A stretch of DNA of 64,000 bases, from positions 1-64,000 of the forward strand of contig CABYOT010000001.1 of assembly GCA_902520695.1 (NCBI GenBank), given 5' to 3'. The stretch is from an uncultured Pelagibacteraceae bacterium. GTDB lineage: Bacteria > Pseudomonadota > Alphaproteobacteria > Pelagibacterales > Pelagibacteraceae. This document shows positions 47,883-56,372 of the stretch, one piece after another (the stretch's first letter is position 1; each line of letters starts with the position of its first letter). Under the pieces are notes generated by a model. That model saw only the letters and a program-made list of their open reading frames with translations, made no database searches and was not told where the DNA came from. Made by a program: the position numbers and the translations under genes.

Positions 47883-48638
47883 ATGAATAAAATAGAAGCA
47901 AAAAATGTTGATGTCTATTATGGAGCGAAACAAGCTTTATTTGATATCAATATGGATATCGAAGCAAATAAAGTAACTGCTCTTATTGGACCTTCTGGTT
48001 GTGGTAAATCAACATTCTTAAGATGTTTAAATAGGATGAATGATGTGATCGATATTTGTAAAGTCAGTGGTGTCGTAAAAATTAATGACTATGACATAAA
48101 TCAAAAAGATACAGATGTTGTAAGGCTTAGAGAAAAAGTTGGAATGATTTTTCAAAAACCAAATCCTTTTCCAAAAACCATTTATGAGAATATTTCTTAT
48201 GGACCTGAGATACATGGGATAGCTCAATCTAAAAGTGAAATGGATAATATTGTTGAAGAGAGTTTGAGAAAAGCAGCACTTTGGGAAGAGGTAAAAGACA
48301 GAATTCACGAACCAGGTACTGGTTTATCAGGTGGACAACAACAAAGACTTTGTATTGCAAGAACAATATCAATTAAGCCAGAGGTAATACTCATGGATGA
48401 GCCATGTTCAGCTCTTGATCCAATTGCGACAGCACAAATAGAGGAGCTAATTGATGAATTAAGAAAGGAACATACTATAATAATTGTTACTCACTCAATG
48501 TCCCAAGCTGCAAGAGTCTCTCAAAATACTGGTTTTTTTCACCTTGGCAAATTGATTGAAGTAGGCTCTACTGATAAGATATTCAAGAATCCGACTCAAC
48601 AACAAACGCAGGATTACATAACAGGAAGGTTTGGATAA
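47883..48638 (+). CDS. pstB: Phosphate ABC transporter ATP-binding protein PstB
   Basis: A 251-residue ABC ATPase. Walker A is GPSGCGKST, and the PstB-typical [10 protein letters not shown] follows it. Signature LSGGQQQRL, Walker [14 protein letters not shown] with the family-specific Cys, and the switch His in IVTHSMSQA. It powers PstCA and, with PhoU, transmits phosphate status to PhoR. It shares one base with phoU. Confidence 0.97.
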   Translation: MNKIEAKNVDVYYGAKQALFDINMDIEANKVTALIGPSGCGKSTFLRCLNRMNDVIDICKVSGVVKINDYDINQKDTDVVRLREKVGMIFQKPNPFPKTIYENISYGPEIHGIAQSKSEMDNIVEESLRKAALWEEVKDRIHEPGTGLSGGQQQRLCIARTISIKPEVILMDEPCSALDPIATAQIEELIDELRKEHTIIIVTHSMSQAARVSQNTGFFHLGKLIEVGSTDKIFKNPTQQQTQDYITGRFG

Positions 48639-49339
48639 TGAATGAAAAACCACACACAGTAAAATCTTACGAAGACCAATTAAAAAAATTAAACAATGAT
48701 TTAGTTGAAATGGGGGCAAATTGCGAAACCGCTTTAGGTAATGCAATGAAAGCAATATCATCAAATGATCATAACCTTGCTGATGATGTTATAAATTCAG
48801 ATATGGTTATAGATAATTTTGAGTCTCAGATAGAGAATGAGGTAGTAAATTTAATTGCTTTAAGACAACCAATGGCTGTGGATCTTAGAGAAACAGTTGC
48901 AGCTCTAAAGATGTCTTCAGACTTAGAAAGAATAGGTGATCTTGCCAAAAATATTGCAAAAAGAACAAAACTTATAAATACGCATTTGCCAAATAATTTA
49001 ATTGAAGCAATGAGTAGAATCTGCATTTTGGTTCAAAAACAATTAAAAATTGTTTTAGACTCTTATCTAAGTAGATCAAGCGATGTAGCTCAAACAGTAT
49101 GGGAGAGTGATGAACAAGTTGATGATTTAACAAATAAATGTATGGAAGAAGTCATCTCATTAATTAAATCAAATATGGAAAATATTGAATATGGCTCACA
49201 TCTTTTATTTGTTACTAAAAACCTTGAAAGGATAGGAGATCATACAACAAACATTGCTGAGCAAGTATTTTATTTAGTTACAGGTGATTATTTAGAGGGT
49301 GAAAGACCCAAGGGTAGCGATTCAGAATTAACAAAGTAA
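48638..49339 (+). CDS. phoU: Phosphate signalling protein PhoU
   Basis: A 233-residue all-helical protein with the two PhoU repeats (about 15-110 and 120-215); each has the E/DxxxD metal-binding helix, seen in SSDLERIGDLAKNIAKR and TKNLERIGDHTTNIAE. PhoU links PstB activity to PhoR and keeps the Pho regulon off when phosphate is plentiful. It is joined to pstB and phoB by single-base overlaps. Confidence 0.95.
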   Translation: MNEKPHTVKSYEDQLKKLNNDLVEMGANCETALGNAMKAISSNDHNLADDVINSDMVIDNFESQIENEVVNLIALRQPMAVDLRETVAALKMSSDLERIGDLAKNIAKRTKLINTHLPNNLIEAMSRICILVQKQLKIVLDSYLSRSSDVAQTVWESDEQVDDLTNKCMEEVISLIKSNMENIEYGSHLLFVTKNLERIGDHTTNIAEQVFYLVTGDYLEGERPKGSDSELTK

Positions 49340-50022
49340 TGAGTGCACACATATTTATTGCAGAAGATGAGGCGCCAATTTCAACCTTATTAAAATATAA
49401 TTTAGAAAAAGAAGGTCATAAGGTTTCTTCAAGTGAAAATGGAGAGGACTCTTTAAAATCAATAAAACAAAAAATGCCAGACTTAATCTTATTAGATTGG
49501 ATGTTGCCAGATTTATCAGGTGTTGAAATATGTAAACAGTTAAAAAGGGATAAAAAATATAATGACATTCCAATTATTATGCTTACTGCAAAAGGAGAGG
49601 AGGAAGATAAATTAAAAGCATTTGAAACTGGAGCCGATGATTACGTCACTAAACCATTTAGCCAAAAAGAATTAAATGCAAGAATTAAATCTTTGTTAAG
49701 AAGGGCTAAACCTTTGTCATCAACTGATGTTGTGGAATTTAAAGACCTTAAAATTGATAGATTAGCAAAAAGAGTTTATAGAAATGATAAGGAAATAATT
49801 TTGGGACCCACAGAATTTAAATTATTAGATTTTTTTATTAAAAATCCAAAAAGAGTTTATTCAAGAGAACAATTACTAAATAATGTTTGGGGTGAAAATA
49901 TTTATGTAGAAAGTAGAACGGTTGATGTTCACATAAGAAGATTGAGAAAAGTTTTAAATGTAAGTGGATTAGAAAATTTAATTCGCACAGTGAGATCTGC
50001 AGGCTATTCGTTAGATAACTAA
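49339..50022 (+). CDS. phoB: Phosphate regulon response regulator PhoB
   Basis: A 227-residue OmpR-family regulator. Receiver domain 1-120 with phospho-acceptor Asp53 (LLDWMLPD) and the Lys in YVTKPFSQ; winged-helix DNA-binding domain ~130-225 with RTVDVHIRRLRK and TVRSAGYSL. It binds the tandem Pho boxes, candidates for which lie upstream of pstS, the phosphonatase gene and ugpB in this window. Its end overlaps convergent sixA by 12 bp. Confidence 0.95.
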   Translation: MSAHIFIAEDEAPISTLLKYNLEKEGHKVSSSENGEDSLKSIKQKMPDLILLDWMLPDLSGVEICKQLKRDKKYNDIPIIMLTAKGEEEDKLKAFETGADDYVTKPFSQKELNARIKSLLRRAKPLSSTDVVEFKDLKIDRLAKRVYRNDKEIILGPTEFKLLDFFIKNPKRVYSREQLLNNVWGENIYVESRTVDVHIRRLRKVLNVSGLENLIRTVRSAGYSLDN

Positions 50023-50526
50023 ATCTTTAGGCCTTACAAATTCAGAAATAATTCCTTTCTCTTCAATATTTATCCAATCATTCGTATCGAAAACTATTTT
50101 AGCAAATGCACAAGTTGGGAATTTATAATTTAATAGTTTAAAATTACTATTATCTTTATTTTTAGTTAATTTTATAACTAAATTTTTAAGAGCAGGTTCA
50201 TGATTTATTATCAATACTTTCTTAAACTTTTTATGGATATTTTTTATATTAGCTATTATTTCATTTTCATTAACCAAATAGAGTTTTGAGGAACTTTTAA
50301 TTTTTTTTGGTTTATTTATTTTATTCAGTATTAAATTTAGAGTTTTTTTTGTTCTTTTTGATGAAGATAAAAGCACGTAGTCAAAGGAGTATTTTTTTTT
50401 AACAAAAAATTCACTTATAATTTTTGCACTTTTGATGCCTCTTTTATTTAGTGGTCTTTCAAAATCACTTAAATTTGGGTCTTCCCAACTAGATTTTGCA
50501 TGTCTCATGACATATAATTCGCGCAT
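50011..50526 (-). CDS. SixA-type histidine phosphatase
   Basis: A 171-residue phosphoglycerate-mutase-fold protein. It starts MRELYVMRHAKSSW with the catalytic RHA (in place of RHG, as in SixA), has the arginine-bearing SSSKRTKKT loop and a second catalytic His in LIINHEPAL. In E. coli SixA removes phosphate from phospho-His proteins. An upstream ATG at 50583 is rejected because the conserved N-terminus begins at 50526. Its start is only 13 bp from the divergent ppk start. Context suggests a link to phosphate metabolism, but the target is unknown. Confidence 0.87.
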   Translation of the reverse strand: MRELYVMRHAKSSWEDPNLSDFERPLNKRGIKSAKIISEFFVKKKYSFDYVLLSSSKRTKKTLNLILNKINKPKKIKSSSKLYLVNENEIIANIKNIHKKFKKVLIINHEPALKNLVIKLTKNKDNSNFKLLNYKFPTCAFAKIVFDTNDWINIEEKGIISEFVRPKDLVI

Positions 50527-50539
50527 TAAATCTAAATAT

Positions 50540-52690
50540 ATGACTGCATTAAAAAAACAAGACAAAGAAGAGCTTAAATCCAATTATATAAATAGAGAAT
50601 TATCATGGTTAAAATTTAACGATAGAGTTCTGTTAGAGGCGCAAAATATTGAAAATCCTCTTTATGAGAGAGTAAAATTTTTATCTATTGCAGGCTCTAA
50701 TTTAGATGAATTTTTTATGGTTCGAGTTGCTGGACTATACAGTCAAATTAAACAAGAAGTCGACTCACTAAGTTCAGATGGACTAACGCCTGAAGAACAG
50801 ATGGAGATGGTTATTAATGATACAAAAAATCTATTAAATAAACAAAATACCATATTTAATAATCTATCAAATCAGCTGAAGAGAAATAATATTTTATTGA
50901 CTAAGCCAGAAAACCTTAACACAAAAGAAAAAAAGAAATTATTAGAAATATTTAACGAAGAAATTTATCCTCTACTTACACCATCAGCGATTGATCCTTC
51001 TCATCCTTTTCCATTTATTATTAATCAAGGTAGAGCTTTAGTTATGAAGCTGAAGAAAAAGAAAAAAAAGAGAATTCTTAATTCAATTATCGTAATTCCT
51101 AAAGCTTTATCAAGATTTATTGAAATAGATGGAGGAAAATCATTTAAGAAATTTTTGGTTCTAGACGATGTTATTGGTTACTTTGCCTCTGAAATTTTTC
51201 CAGATCATTTATTAGAAAAGAAAATGATATTTAGAGTAATAAGAGATAGTGATGTAGAAATTCAAGAAGAGGCTGAGGATTTAGTCAGATCATTTGAACT
51301 AGCATTAAAGCGAAGAAGAACTGGTGATATTGTTAGATTAGAAATTTTAGAAAAAAGCGACAAAGAACTTGTAAAATTTATAACAAATAAATTAGAAATT
51401 AATCCAAATTATATTTATGAAGTAGCAGGTTTAGTTGGAATCCAGGATATAGACCAAATTTGTAAAATTAAAAATTCTAAATTAAAATTTAAAAACTTTA
51501 CACCAAGAGAAGTAGAAAGATTAAAAGAATACAATAATAATTTTTTTGAGACAATTAAGAAAAAAGACCTAATAGTTCATCATCCATTTGAGACTTTTGA
51601 TGCTGTAATTGAATTTTTAAATCAAGCTGCTATGGATAAAAAAGTAATTGCTATTAAACAAACATTGTACAGAACTACTTTAGATTCACCAATTGTTAAA
51701 GCATTAATTAGCGCTTCCGAAAATGGCAAAACAGTTACTGCTTTAATTGAAATCAAAGCTAGATTTGATGAAGAAGCAAATATACAGCTGGCAAGAAGTC
51801 TTGAAAAAGCTGGAGTTCAAATTGTTTATGGTTTTGCAAAATACAAAACACATGCTAAATCATCACTAATACATCGACGTGAGGGTGGTAAAATTCAAAC
51901 ATATTTCCATTTAGGTACTGGCAATTATCATCCTGTAAATGCAAAAATATACACAGACTTATCTCTATTTAGCTCTGATAAAAAAATGGCTGCAGATGTA
52001 GAAAAATTCTACAATTACGTGACTGGATATTCTAAACCAAGAAATTTAAATAAAATTTCCATTTCACCTGTAAATTTAAGAAAAACTTTAAATCAGAATA
52101 TAGATAAGGAAATAAGTAATGCAAAAAAAGGGAAACACGCTGAGATTTGGGCTAAAATGAATTCATTAGTTGATTCACAAATAATTGATAAATTTTATGA
52201 GGCTTCTAGTGTCGGTGTAAAAGTCTCTTTATTTGTAAGAGGTGTATGTTGTTTAAGACCTGGTATTAAAAATAAATCGGAAAATATTATTGTAAAAAGT
52301 ATCATTGGAAGATTTCTTGAACACTCAAGAATATATTGTTTTGCAAATGGAAAATTAATGCCTAACAGAAATGCAAAAGTTTATATTTCATCTGCAGATT
52401 TGATGCCAAGAAATCTAGATAGAAGAGTCGAACTTCTCGTGCCAATTGAAAATCAAACTGTTCATGAACAGGTTTTAGACCAAATAATGATGGCCAATTA
52501 TCTAGACACGAATCAGAGCTGGGAACTTTATCCTAATGGAAATTATCAAAAAATTAAATATAGTCGGAAAGATTCTTTTTCTGCACATGATTATTTCATG
52601 AATAATCCAAGTTTATCAGGAAGAGGAAAGGCAAAACTAAAAATTAAACCTAAAAAATTAAACTTAAGGTTGGTTAAAGATGGAACTTAA
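50540..52690 (+). CDS. ppk: Polyphosphate kinase 1
   Basis: A 716-residue PPK1. I start at 50540 (MTALKKQDKEELKSNYINRELSWLKFN); longer in-frame starts would run into sixA. The NRELSWLKFN motif marks the N domain; SNLDEFFMVRVAG follows, and the two C-terminal domains carry the phospho-His sites, including THAKSSLIHRR and the FHLGTGNYHP loop. It polymerises ATP gamma-phosphate into polyphosphate. The end overlaps ppx by 11 bp, pairing synthesis with breakdown. Confidence 0.96.
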   Translation: MTALKKQDKEELKSNYINRELSWLKFNDRVLLEAQNIENPLYERVKFLSIAGSNLDEFFMVRVAGLYSQIKQEVDSLSSDGLTPEEQMEMVINDTKNLLNKQNTIFNNLSNQLKRNNILLTKPENLNTKEKKKLLEIFNEEIYPLLTPSAIDPSHPFPFIINQGRALVMKLKKKKKKRILNSIIVIPKALSRFIEIDGGKSFKKFLVLDDVIGYFASEIFPDHLLEKKMIFRVIRDSDVEIQEEAEDLVRSFELALKRRRTGDIVRLEILEKSDKELVKFITNKLEINPNYIYEVAGLVGIQDIDQICKIKNSKLKFKNFTPREVERLKEYNNNFFETIKKKDLIVHHPFETFDAVIEFLNQAAMDKKVIAIKQTLYRTTLDSPIVKALISASENGKTVTALIEIKARFDEEANIQLARSLEKAGVQIVYGFAKYKTHAKSSLIHRREGGKIQTYFHLGTGNYHPVNAKIYTDLSLFSSDKKMAADVEKFYNYVTGYSKPRNLNKISISPVNLRKTLNQNIDKEISNAKKGKHAEIWAKMNSLVDSQIIDKFYEASSVGVKVSLFVRGVCCLRPGIKNKSENIIVKSIIGRFLEHSRIYCFANGKLMPNRNAKVYISSADLMPRNLDRRVELLVPIENQTVHEQVLDQIMMANYLDTNQSWELYPNGNYQKIKYSRKDSFSAHDYFMNNPSLSGRGKAKLKIKPKKLNLRLVKDGT

Positions 52691-54188
52691 AGTAATTAAA
52701 AATAAGCAAAATTTAAAATTAAGACAATCAAAATTAGCTATTATTGATATAGGTTCAAATTCTATAAGAATGTTAATTTACGATGATTTTACATCATCTA
52801 GAGTACCTTTTTTTAATGAAAAAGCAGTTTGTGAACTTGGTAAAAACTTAGATAAATCAAAAAAACTTCATAAATCAGGCAAGATATATGCTTTAAAAGT
52901 TTTAAAAAGATTTTCAGAAATTCTTAATGTTTCAAAAATTAATAACCTTAAAATTATTGCAACAGCTGTATTAAGAGAAGCTACAGACGCAAAGCCCTTT
53001 ATTGAAGAAGTAGAATACTTATTTAAAAAAAATATAAATATTTTAACTGGTGAAGAAGAAGCTGAATCATCAGCTGAAGGCGTTAAAATTGGATTTGAGA
53101 ATGTGGATGGACTTGTTGCTGATTTAGGTGGTGGAAGTTTAGAGCTTGCTAGAGTTGAAAACAATGTTGTAACAAATAAAACATCACTTCCAGTTGGTGT
53201 TTTAAGGTTAATTAACAATCCTATTGTTAAAAAAAGAAATTTATCTAAATATCTCAAAAATCTTTTAAGAGATGAAAAATGGTTATCTAAAAAAAAATTT
53301 AATAATTTATATTTGGTGGGAGGTACGTGGAGAGCTCTGTTTAAATTACACTTATTTCAAAATGAATATCCAGTCCATATTATTCATCAATACTCAATAG
53401 AAAATGAAAAACTTACAAAATTTTTAGAAAAAATTTCTTCATTTAATAAATCTAAATTGAAATCAGTTGAATACATATCAAAGTCTAGAACGCCTTATCT
53501 TCCTTATAGCTCAATAATTCTAGAAGAAATTATGAACATAGCAAATCCAAAAAATGTTATTTGCTCAATTAGCGGTATTAGAGAAGGATCTCTTGCCAAA
53601 GATTTATTTAAAAACTCAGATAGTAATTTTGTTTTTAATAAATCATTAGAGCATATTTCAAAAAAAAGAGGCGATTTAGGATCTACATATAAGAAATATT
53701 TTCATTTTATAAAACCTATATTTGAGGGAAATGAGCATTTTAATCAAAAATTGCTTCATCTATCTTGCGTACTAAGTCATATGGATTGGGGTTTGGGAGC
53801 ATTCCAAAAAGCAGAGTTGGTTTTTCAAGAAACATTAAATACGCCTTTATTAAAACTTTCACATAAAGAAAGAATACAATTGGCACTTTCTTGTTACTGG
53901 AGATATTGCAGTATAAAATACAACCCAAAGATAGAATACTTAACGTTTTTAAATAACAACGAGATATATTCATGCAAACAAGTTGGTGCAGCCTTAAGAT
54001 TTGCTAATTCTCTTACATCAATATCTACAATTTTTTTAGAAGAATTTAAACTTTATAAAAGAGGAAATGCTGTTTTTTTAAAAATACCTTCGCAGCATCA
54101 AGAGATAATCTCAAAACAAGTTACGAAAAAATTCAAAGCTTTAGCAAGAGAATTATTTTTAGATCCTAGGGTAATTTATTCAAATTAA
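52680..54188 (+). CDS. ppx: Exopolyphosphatase (Ppx/GppA family)
   Basis: A 502-residue ASKHA-fold phosphatase. Phosphate-binding loops AIIDIGSNSIRM (about 20-31) and ADLGGGSLELA (near 155) are diagnostic, with ATAVLREATDA and LTGEEEAE between them. The C-terminal HD-like helical domain is present (about 320-500). It degrades polyphosphate or pppGpp; coupling to ppk by an 11-bp overlap favours polyphosphate. Confidence 0.94.
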   Translation: MELKVIKNKQNLKLRQSKLAIIDIGSNSIRMLIYDDFTSSRVPFFNEKAVCELGKNLDKSKKLHKSGKIYALKVLKRFSEILNVSKINNLKIIATAVLREATDAKPFIEEVEYLFKKNINILTGEEEAESSAEGVKIGFENVDGLVADLGGGSLELARVENNVVTNKTSLPVGVLRLINNPIVKKRNLSKYLKNLLRDEKWLSKKKFNNLYLVGGTWRALFKLHLFQNEYPVHIIHQYSIENEKLTKFLEKISSFNKSKLKSVEYISKSRTPYLPYSSIILEEIMNIANPKNVICSISGIREGSLAKDLFKNSDSNFVFNKSLEHISKKRGDLGSTYKKYFHFIKPIFEGNEHFNQKLLHLSCVLSHMDWGLGAFQKAELVFQETLNTPLLKLSHKERIQLALSCYWRYCSIKYNPKIEYLTFLNNNEIYSCKQVGAALRFANSLTSISTIFLEEFKLYKRGNAVFLKIPSQHQEIISKQVTKKFKALARELFLDPRVIYSN

Positions 54189-54281
54189 TTTAATGTTAAT
54201 TTAAATTAGATTTAATATTTTATTAATTTATCAGTAATATTTCATCATTAATTACATTAATGAAATCATTATTCTTCTCTT

Positions 54282-54314
54282 ATAAAAGGTGCTTACTTTG
54301 TAGGCACCTTTATA
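54282..54314. terminator. Hairpin between convergent ppx and NUDIX genes
   Basis: AAAGGTGC (54285-54292) pairs with GCACCTTT (54304-54311), extended outward by A/T pairs with one bulge. It overlaps the stop codon of the NUDIX gene and sits 93 bp after ppx. On the minus strand it is followed by a short T run, so it is likely the terminator of the NUDIX gene and may also stop ppx transcripts. Confidence 0.65.
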
Positions 54315-54793
54315 ACTTTAAAAAATGAAGCCACATGAGAGGCATTACAAAATTTTTCATTTAAAATTAATTTGTTTATTTCTTCTTTAGACAGAAAATG
54401 AATTTTAATAGCTTTCTCAGGTCCTTTTTTTTTAATTATTCTATTTGAATAATAGCAGTATATTTTAGTTGTTAACCTTCCTGGCTCACAATTAATTGTA
54501 AATAATTTTTTTGGTCTTCCTAATATTTTATATCCTGTTTCCTCATAAAATTCTCTACAAGCAGCACTTATAGAATTTTCTCCTTTATCAATCATACCAG
54601 ATGGAAATTCATAGCTGATTTTATTAACTGGAATTCTTTTTTGACTAACTAGAACAAAAACGTTTTTCTTAATTTCCGCAACTACCAAAGATAAATCAGA
54701 GGTTTTTAAGAAATGATAATATTCTTTTTTTTTGAATGGCTTATTAATTAAAGTTATATTATTTGTAAGCTTAATATTTTTCAAATAATTCAT
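54293..54793 (-). CDS. NUDIX hydrolase
   Basis: A 166-residue NUDIX protein with a perfect Nudix box GX5EX7REFXEEXGY at about residues 66-88. Upstream FVLVSQKRIP and NKISYEFPSG match ADP-ribose pyrophosphatase-like members, which hydrolyse nucleoside diphosphate sugars. The substrate cannot be fixed from the motif. It is convergent with ppx and downstream of the TPR gene by 48 bp on the same strand. Confidence 0.9.
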   Translation of the reverse strand: MNYLKNIKLTNNITLINKPFKKKEYYHFLKTSDLSLVVAEIKKNVFVLVSQKRIPVNKISYEFPSGMIDKGENSISAACREFYEETGYKILGRPKKLFTINCEPGRLTTKIYCYYSNRIIKKKGPEKAIKIHFLSKEEINKLILNEKFCNASHVASFFKVIKVPTK

Positions 54794-54841
54794 AAGTTAT
54801 TATATTTTAATAATATTAAAGATATTTTACAGATAAAGTAA

Positions 54842-55393
54842 TTATATTGTTTTTTCTTTAATTAATTTAGAGACTTTGTTTATTTGATTTATTGTATCAG
54901 TATTCATTGGGTTTATATATGAAGCTTCTAAATAACTAGTGTAGGCTTTTTCGTAATCTTTCATTTCCATGTATACTTGTCCTTTTCCAATTAGAGCACC
55001 GAAATGCCTGCTTTCAAGTTTTAAGACCATATCAATATCTCTAAGTGATTTTTTATACTTACCCATAAAATATAAAGATGTTGCACGTCTATTCCAAGCT
55101 TCAGCCCAATTAGGATCTTTTTCTATAATTTTACTAAAAATCCTATATGCCCTTATATAATTTCCATTTTGAACTAGTCTTGAACCTTCTTTTAAATCAA
55201 TAGTTAATTGAAAATTAGATGGATGTGTTTCCCACAAATTCCATATGCTTTTTTCTAAAATTTTTGCTTCACTTTGTGTATTACAATCTTTTAACTTACT
55301 CAAAAGTTTGTTTAAATCTAACTCATCTGTTTTTGCTGCTGAAGTCAAACATACTGTTGAAATTATCAATAAGAAATTTAGTATTTTCAGCAT
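54842..55393 (-). CDS. Secreted TPR-repeat protein
   Basis: A 183-residue protein with a signal peptide (about 1-20, ending TSAA) and TPR repeats from ~65 to ~165; WAEAWNRRATSLYFMGKYKKSLRDIDMVL (given here only as position ~100-128) holds the best TPR, and FGALIGKGQVYMEMKDYEKA the next. TPRs mediate protein contacts, here in the periplasm. The start codon directly abuts the candidate Pho box array at 55395-55422. Similar small TPR proteins are common in alphaproteobacteria, with no assigned role that I know of. Confidence 0.85.
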   Translation of the reverse strand: MLKILNFLLIISTVCLTSAAKTDELDLNKLLSKLKDCNTQSEAKILEKSIWNLWETHPSNFQLTIDLKEGSRLVQNGNYIRAYRIFSKIIEKDPNWAEAWNRRATSLYFMGKYKKSLRDIDMVLKLESRHFGALIGKGQVYMEMKDYEKAYTSYLEASYINPMNTDTINQINKVSKLIKEKTI

Positions 55394-55394
55394 A

Positions 55395-55422
55395 TGTAAT
55401 AAATCTGTAATATTTTTGTAAC
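55395..55422 (+). promoter_or_regulatory. Candidate triple PhoB box between TPR gene and phosphonatase
   Basis: Three hexamers at an exact 11-bp pitch: TGTAAT (55395), TGTAAT (55406) and TGTAAC (55417). This is the best match to a tandem PhoB operator seen in the window. It begins 2 bp upstream of the TPR gene start and lies 118 bp before the phosphonatase-like gene; a TTAAAAT box at 55436-55442 could be the -10 element on the plus strand. The remaining sequence to 55539 is AT-rich without other structure. Confidence 0.65.
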
Positions 55423-55539
55423 ATTAATAAAACAAGTTAAAATCAAAATAAACAGCAATAAAATCAGTATTATTATTCAATTAAAGATATGATTAATTTC
55501 AAATATTAAATTTTAAATAAAAGATTCGAAAAAAAACAT

Positions 55540-56334
55540 ATGAAAAATTCCAATATAGAAGGAATTGTATTTGATTTAGCTGGTACATTAATAGATTTTG
55601 GAAGCCTTGCGCCATCTCAAGTTCTTATAGAATTATTTGATAGGTTTGGAATTAAAATTACACGAAAACAAGCCATAGGACCAATGGGTATTGAAAAACG
55701 AGCCCATATAAAAGCATTGCTAACAACAAGAAAAATTAATTCGCAGTGGAAAAAAAAATTTAAATCAAAACCAACAGATAAAGATATTGATAAATTGTTT
55801 AAACTTTTTAATCCAGAATTAAAAAAAATAATTAAGAAACATTCAAAATTTATATCAGGAAGTAAAAAAACTTTAGATTTTATAAAAAACAAAAAAATAA
55901 AAATAGGAATCAATACCGGATATTCAGAAGAAATTCTAAATGTTATATTGCCAGAACTAAAAAAACAAAGATTTATACCTGATGTGTCATATAGTTCTTC
56001 ATACACAAAAATTGGAAGACCCTCAGCTGAAATAATATATAAAATTTTTTCTGAATTAAATATTACCAAGGGATCAAATTGTATAAAAGTTGATGACACT
56101 ATTCCTGGATTGTTAGAGGGAGTAAATGCTGGGATGTGGGTAGTGGGTGTTATATTTTCAGGTAATGAATTTGGTAAAACAGAAGTCGAATTTAATAGAC
56201 TTTCTTTTAAAGATAAAACTAAATTTAGAAAAAAGATCAAGAATAAATTTAAGAAAGTAGGCGCTCACTATGTAATAGATACAATTAAAGATTTACCTAA
56301 AATTATCAAAATAATTCAAACTAGAATTAAATAA
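55540..56334 (+). CDS. phnX: Phosphonoacetaldehyde hydrolase-like HAD enzyme
   Basis: A 264-residue HAD hydrolase. The nucleophile motif is D12-L-A14-G-T: the DxA form (in place of DxD) is specific to phosphonatase. Lys53 in PMGIEKRAHIKAL falls exactly where phosphonatase forms its Schiff base. IGRPSAEI, KVDDTIPGLLEGVNAGMW and SGNEFG match PhnX along its length. It would split the C-P bond of phosphonoacetaldehyde to phosphate and acetaldehyde, the second step of 2-aminoethylphosphonate use. The partner transaminase PhnW is not in this window. Confidence 0.85.
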   Translation: MKNSNIEGIVFDLAGTLIDFGSLAPSQVLIELFDRFGIKITRKQAIGPMGIEKRAHIKALLTTRKINSQWKKKFKSKPTDKDIDKLFKLFNPELKKIIKKHSKFISGSKKTLDFIKNKKIKIGINTGYSEEILNVILPELKKQRFIPDVSYSSSYTKIGRPSAEIIYKIFSELNITKGSNCIKVDDTIPGLLEGVNAGMWVVGVIFSGNEFGKTEVEFNRLSFKDKTKFRKKIKNKFKKVGAHYVIDTIKDLPKIIKIIQTRIK

Positions 56335-56372
56335 AATTACTTAATGAAAAGCATTTTTTAAGACCGTGGAAA

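Noticed and set aside
55617-56240. Minus-strand open frame of 207 codons inside the phosphonatase gene
   Set aside because: Long but Phe/Ile/Ser-rich shadow; the plus-strand frame carries all the catalytic motifs.
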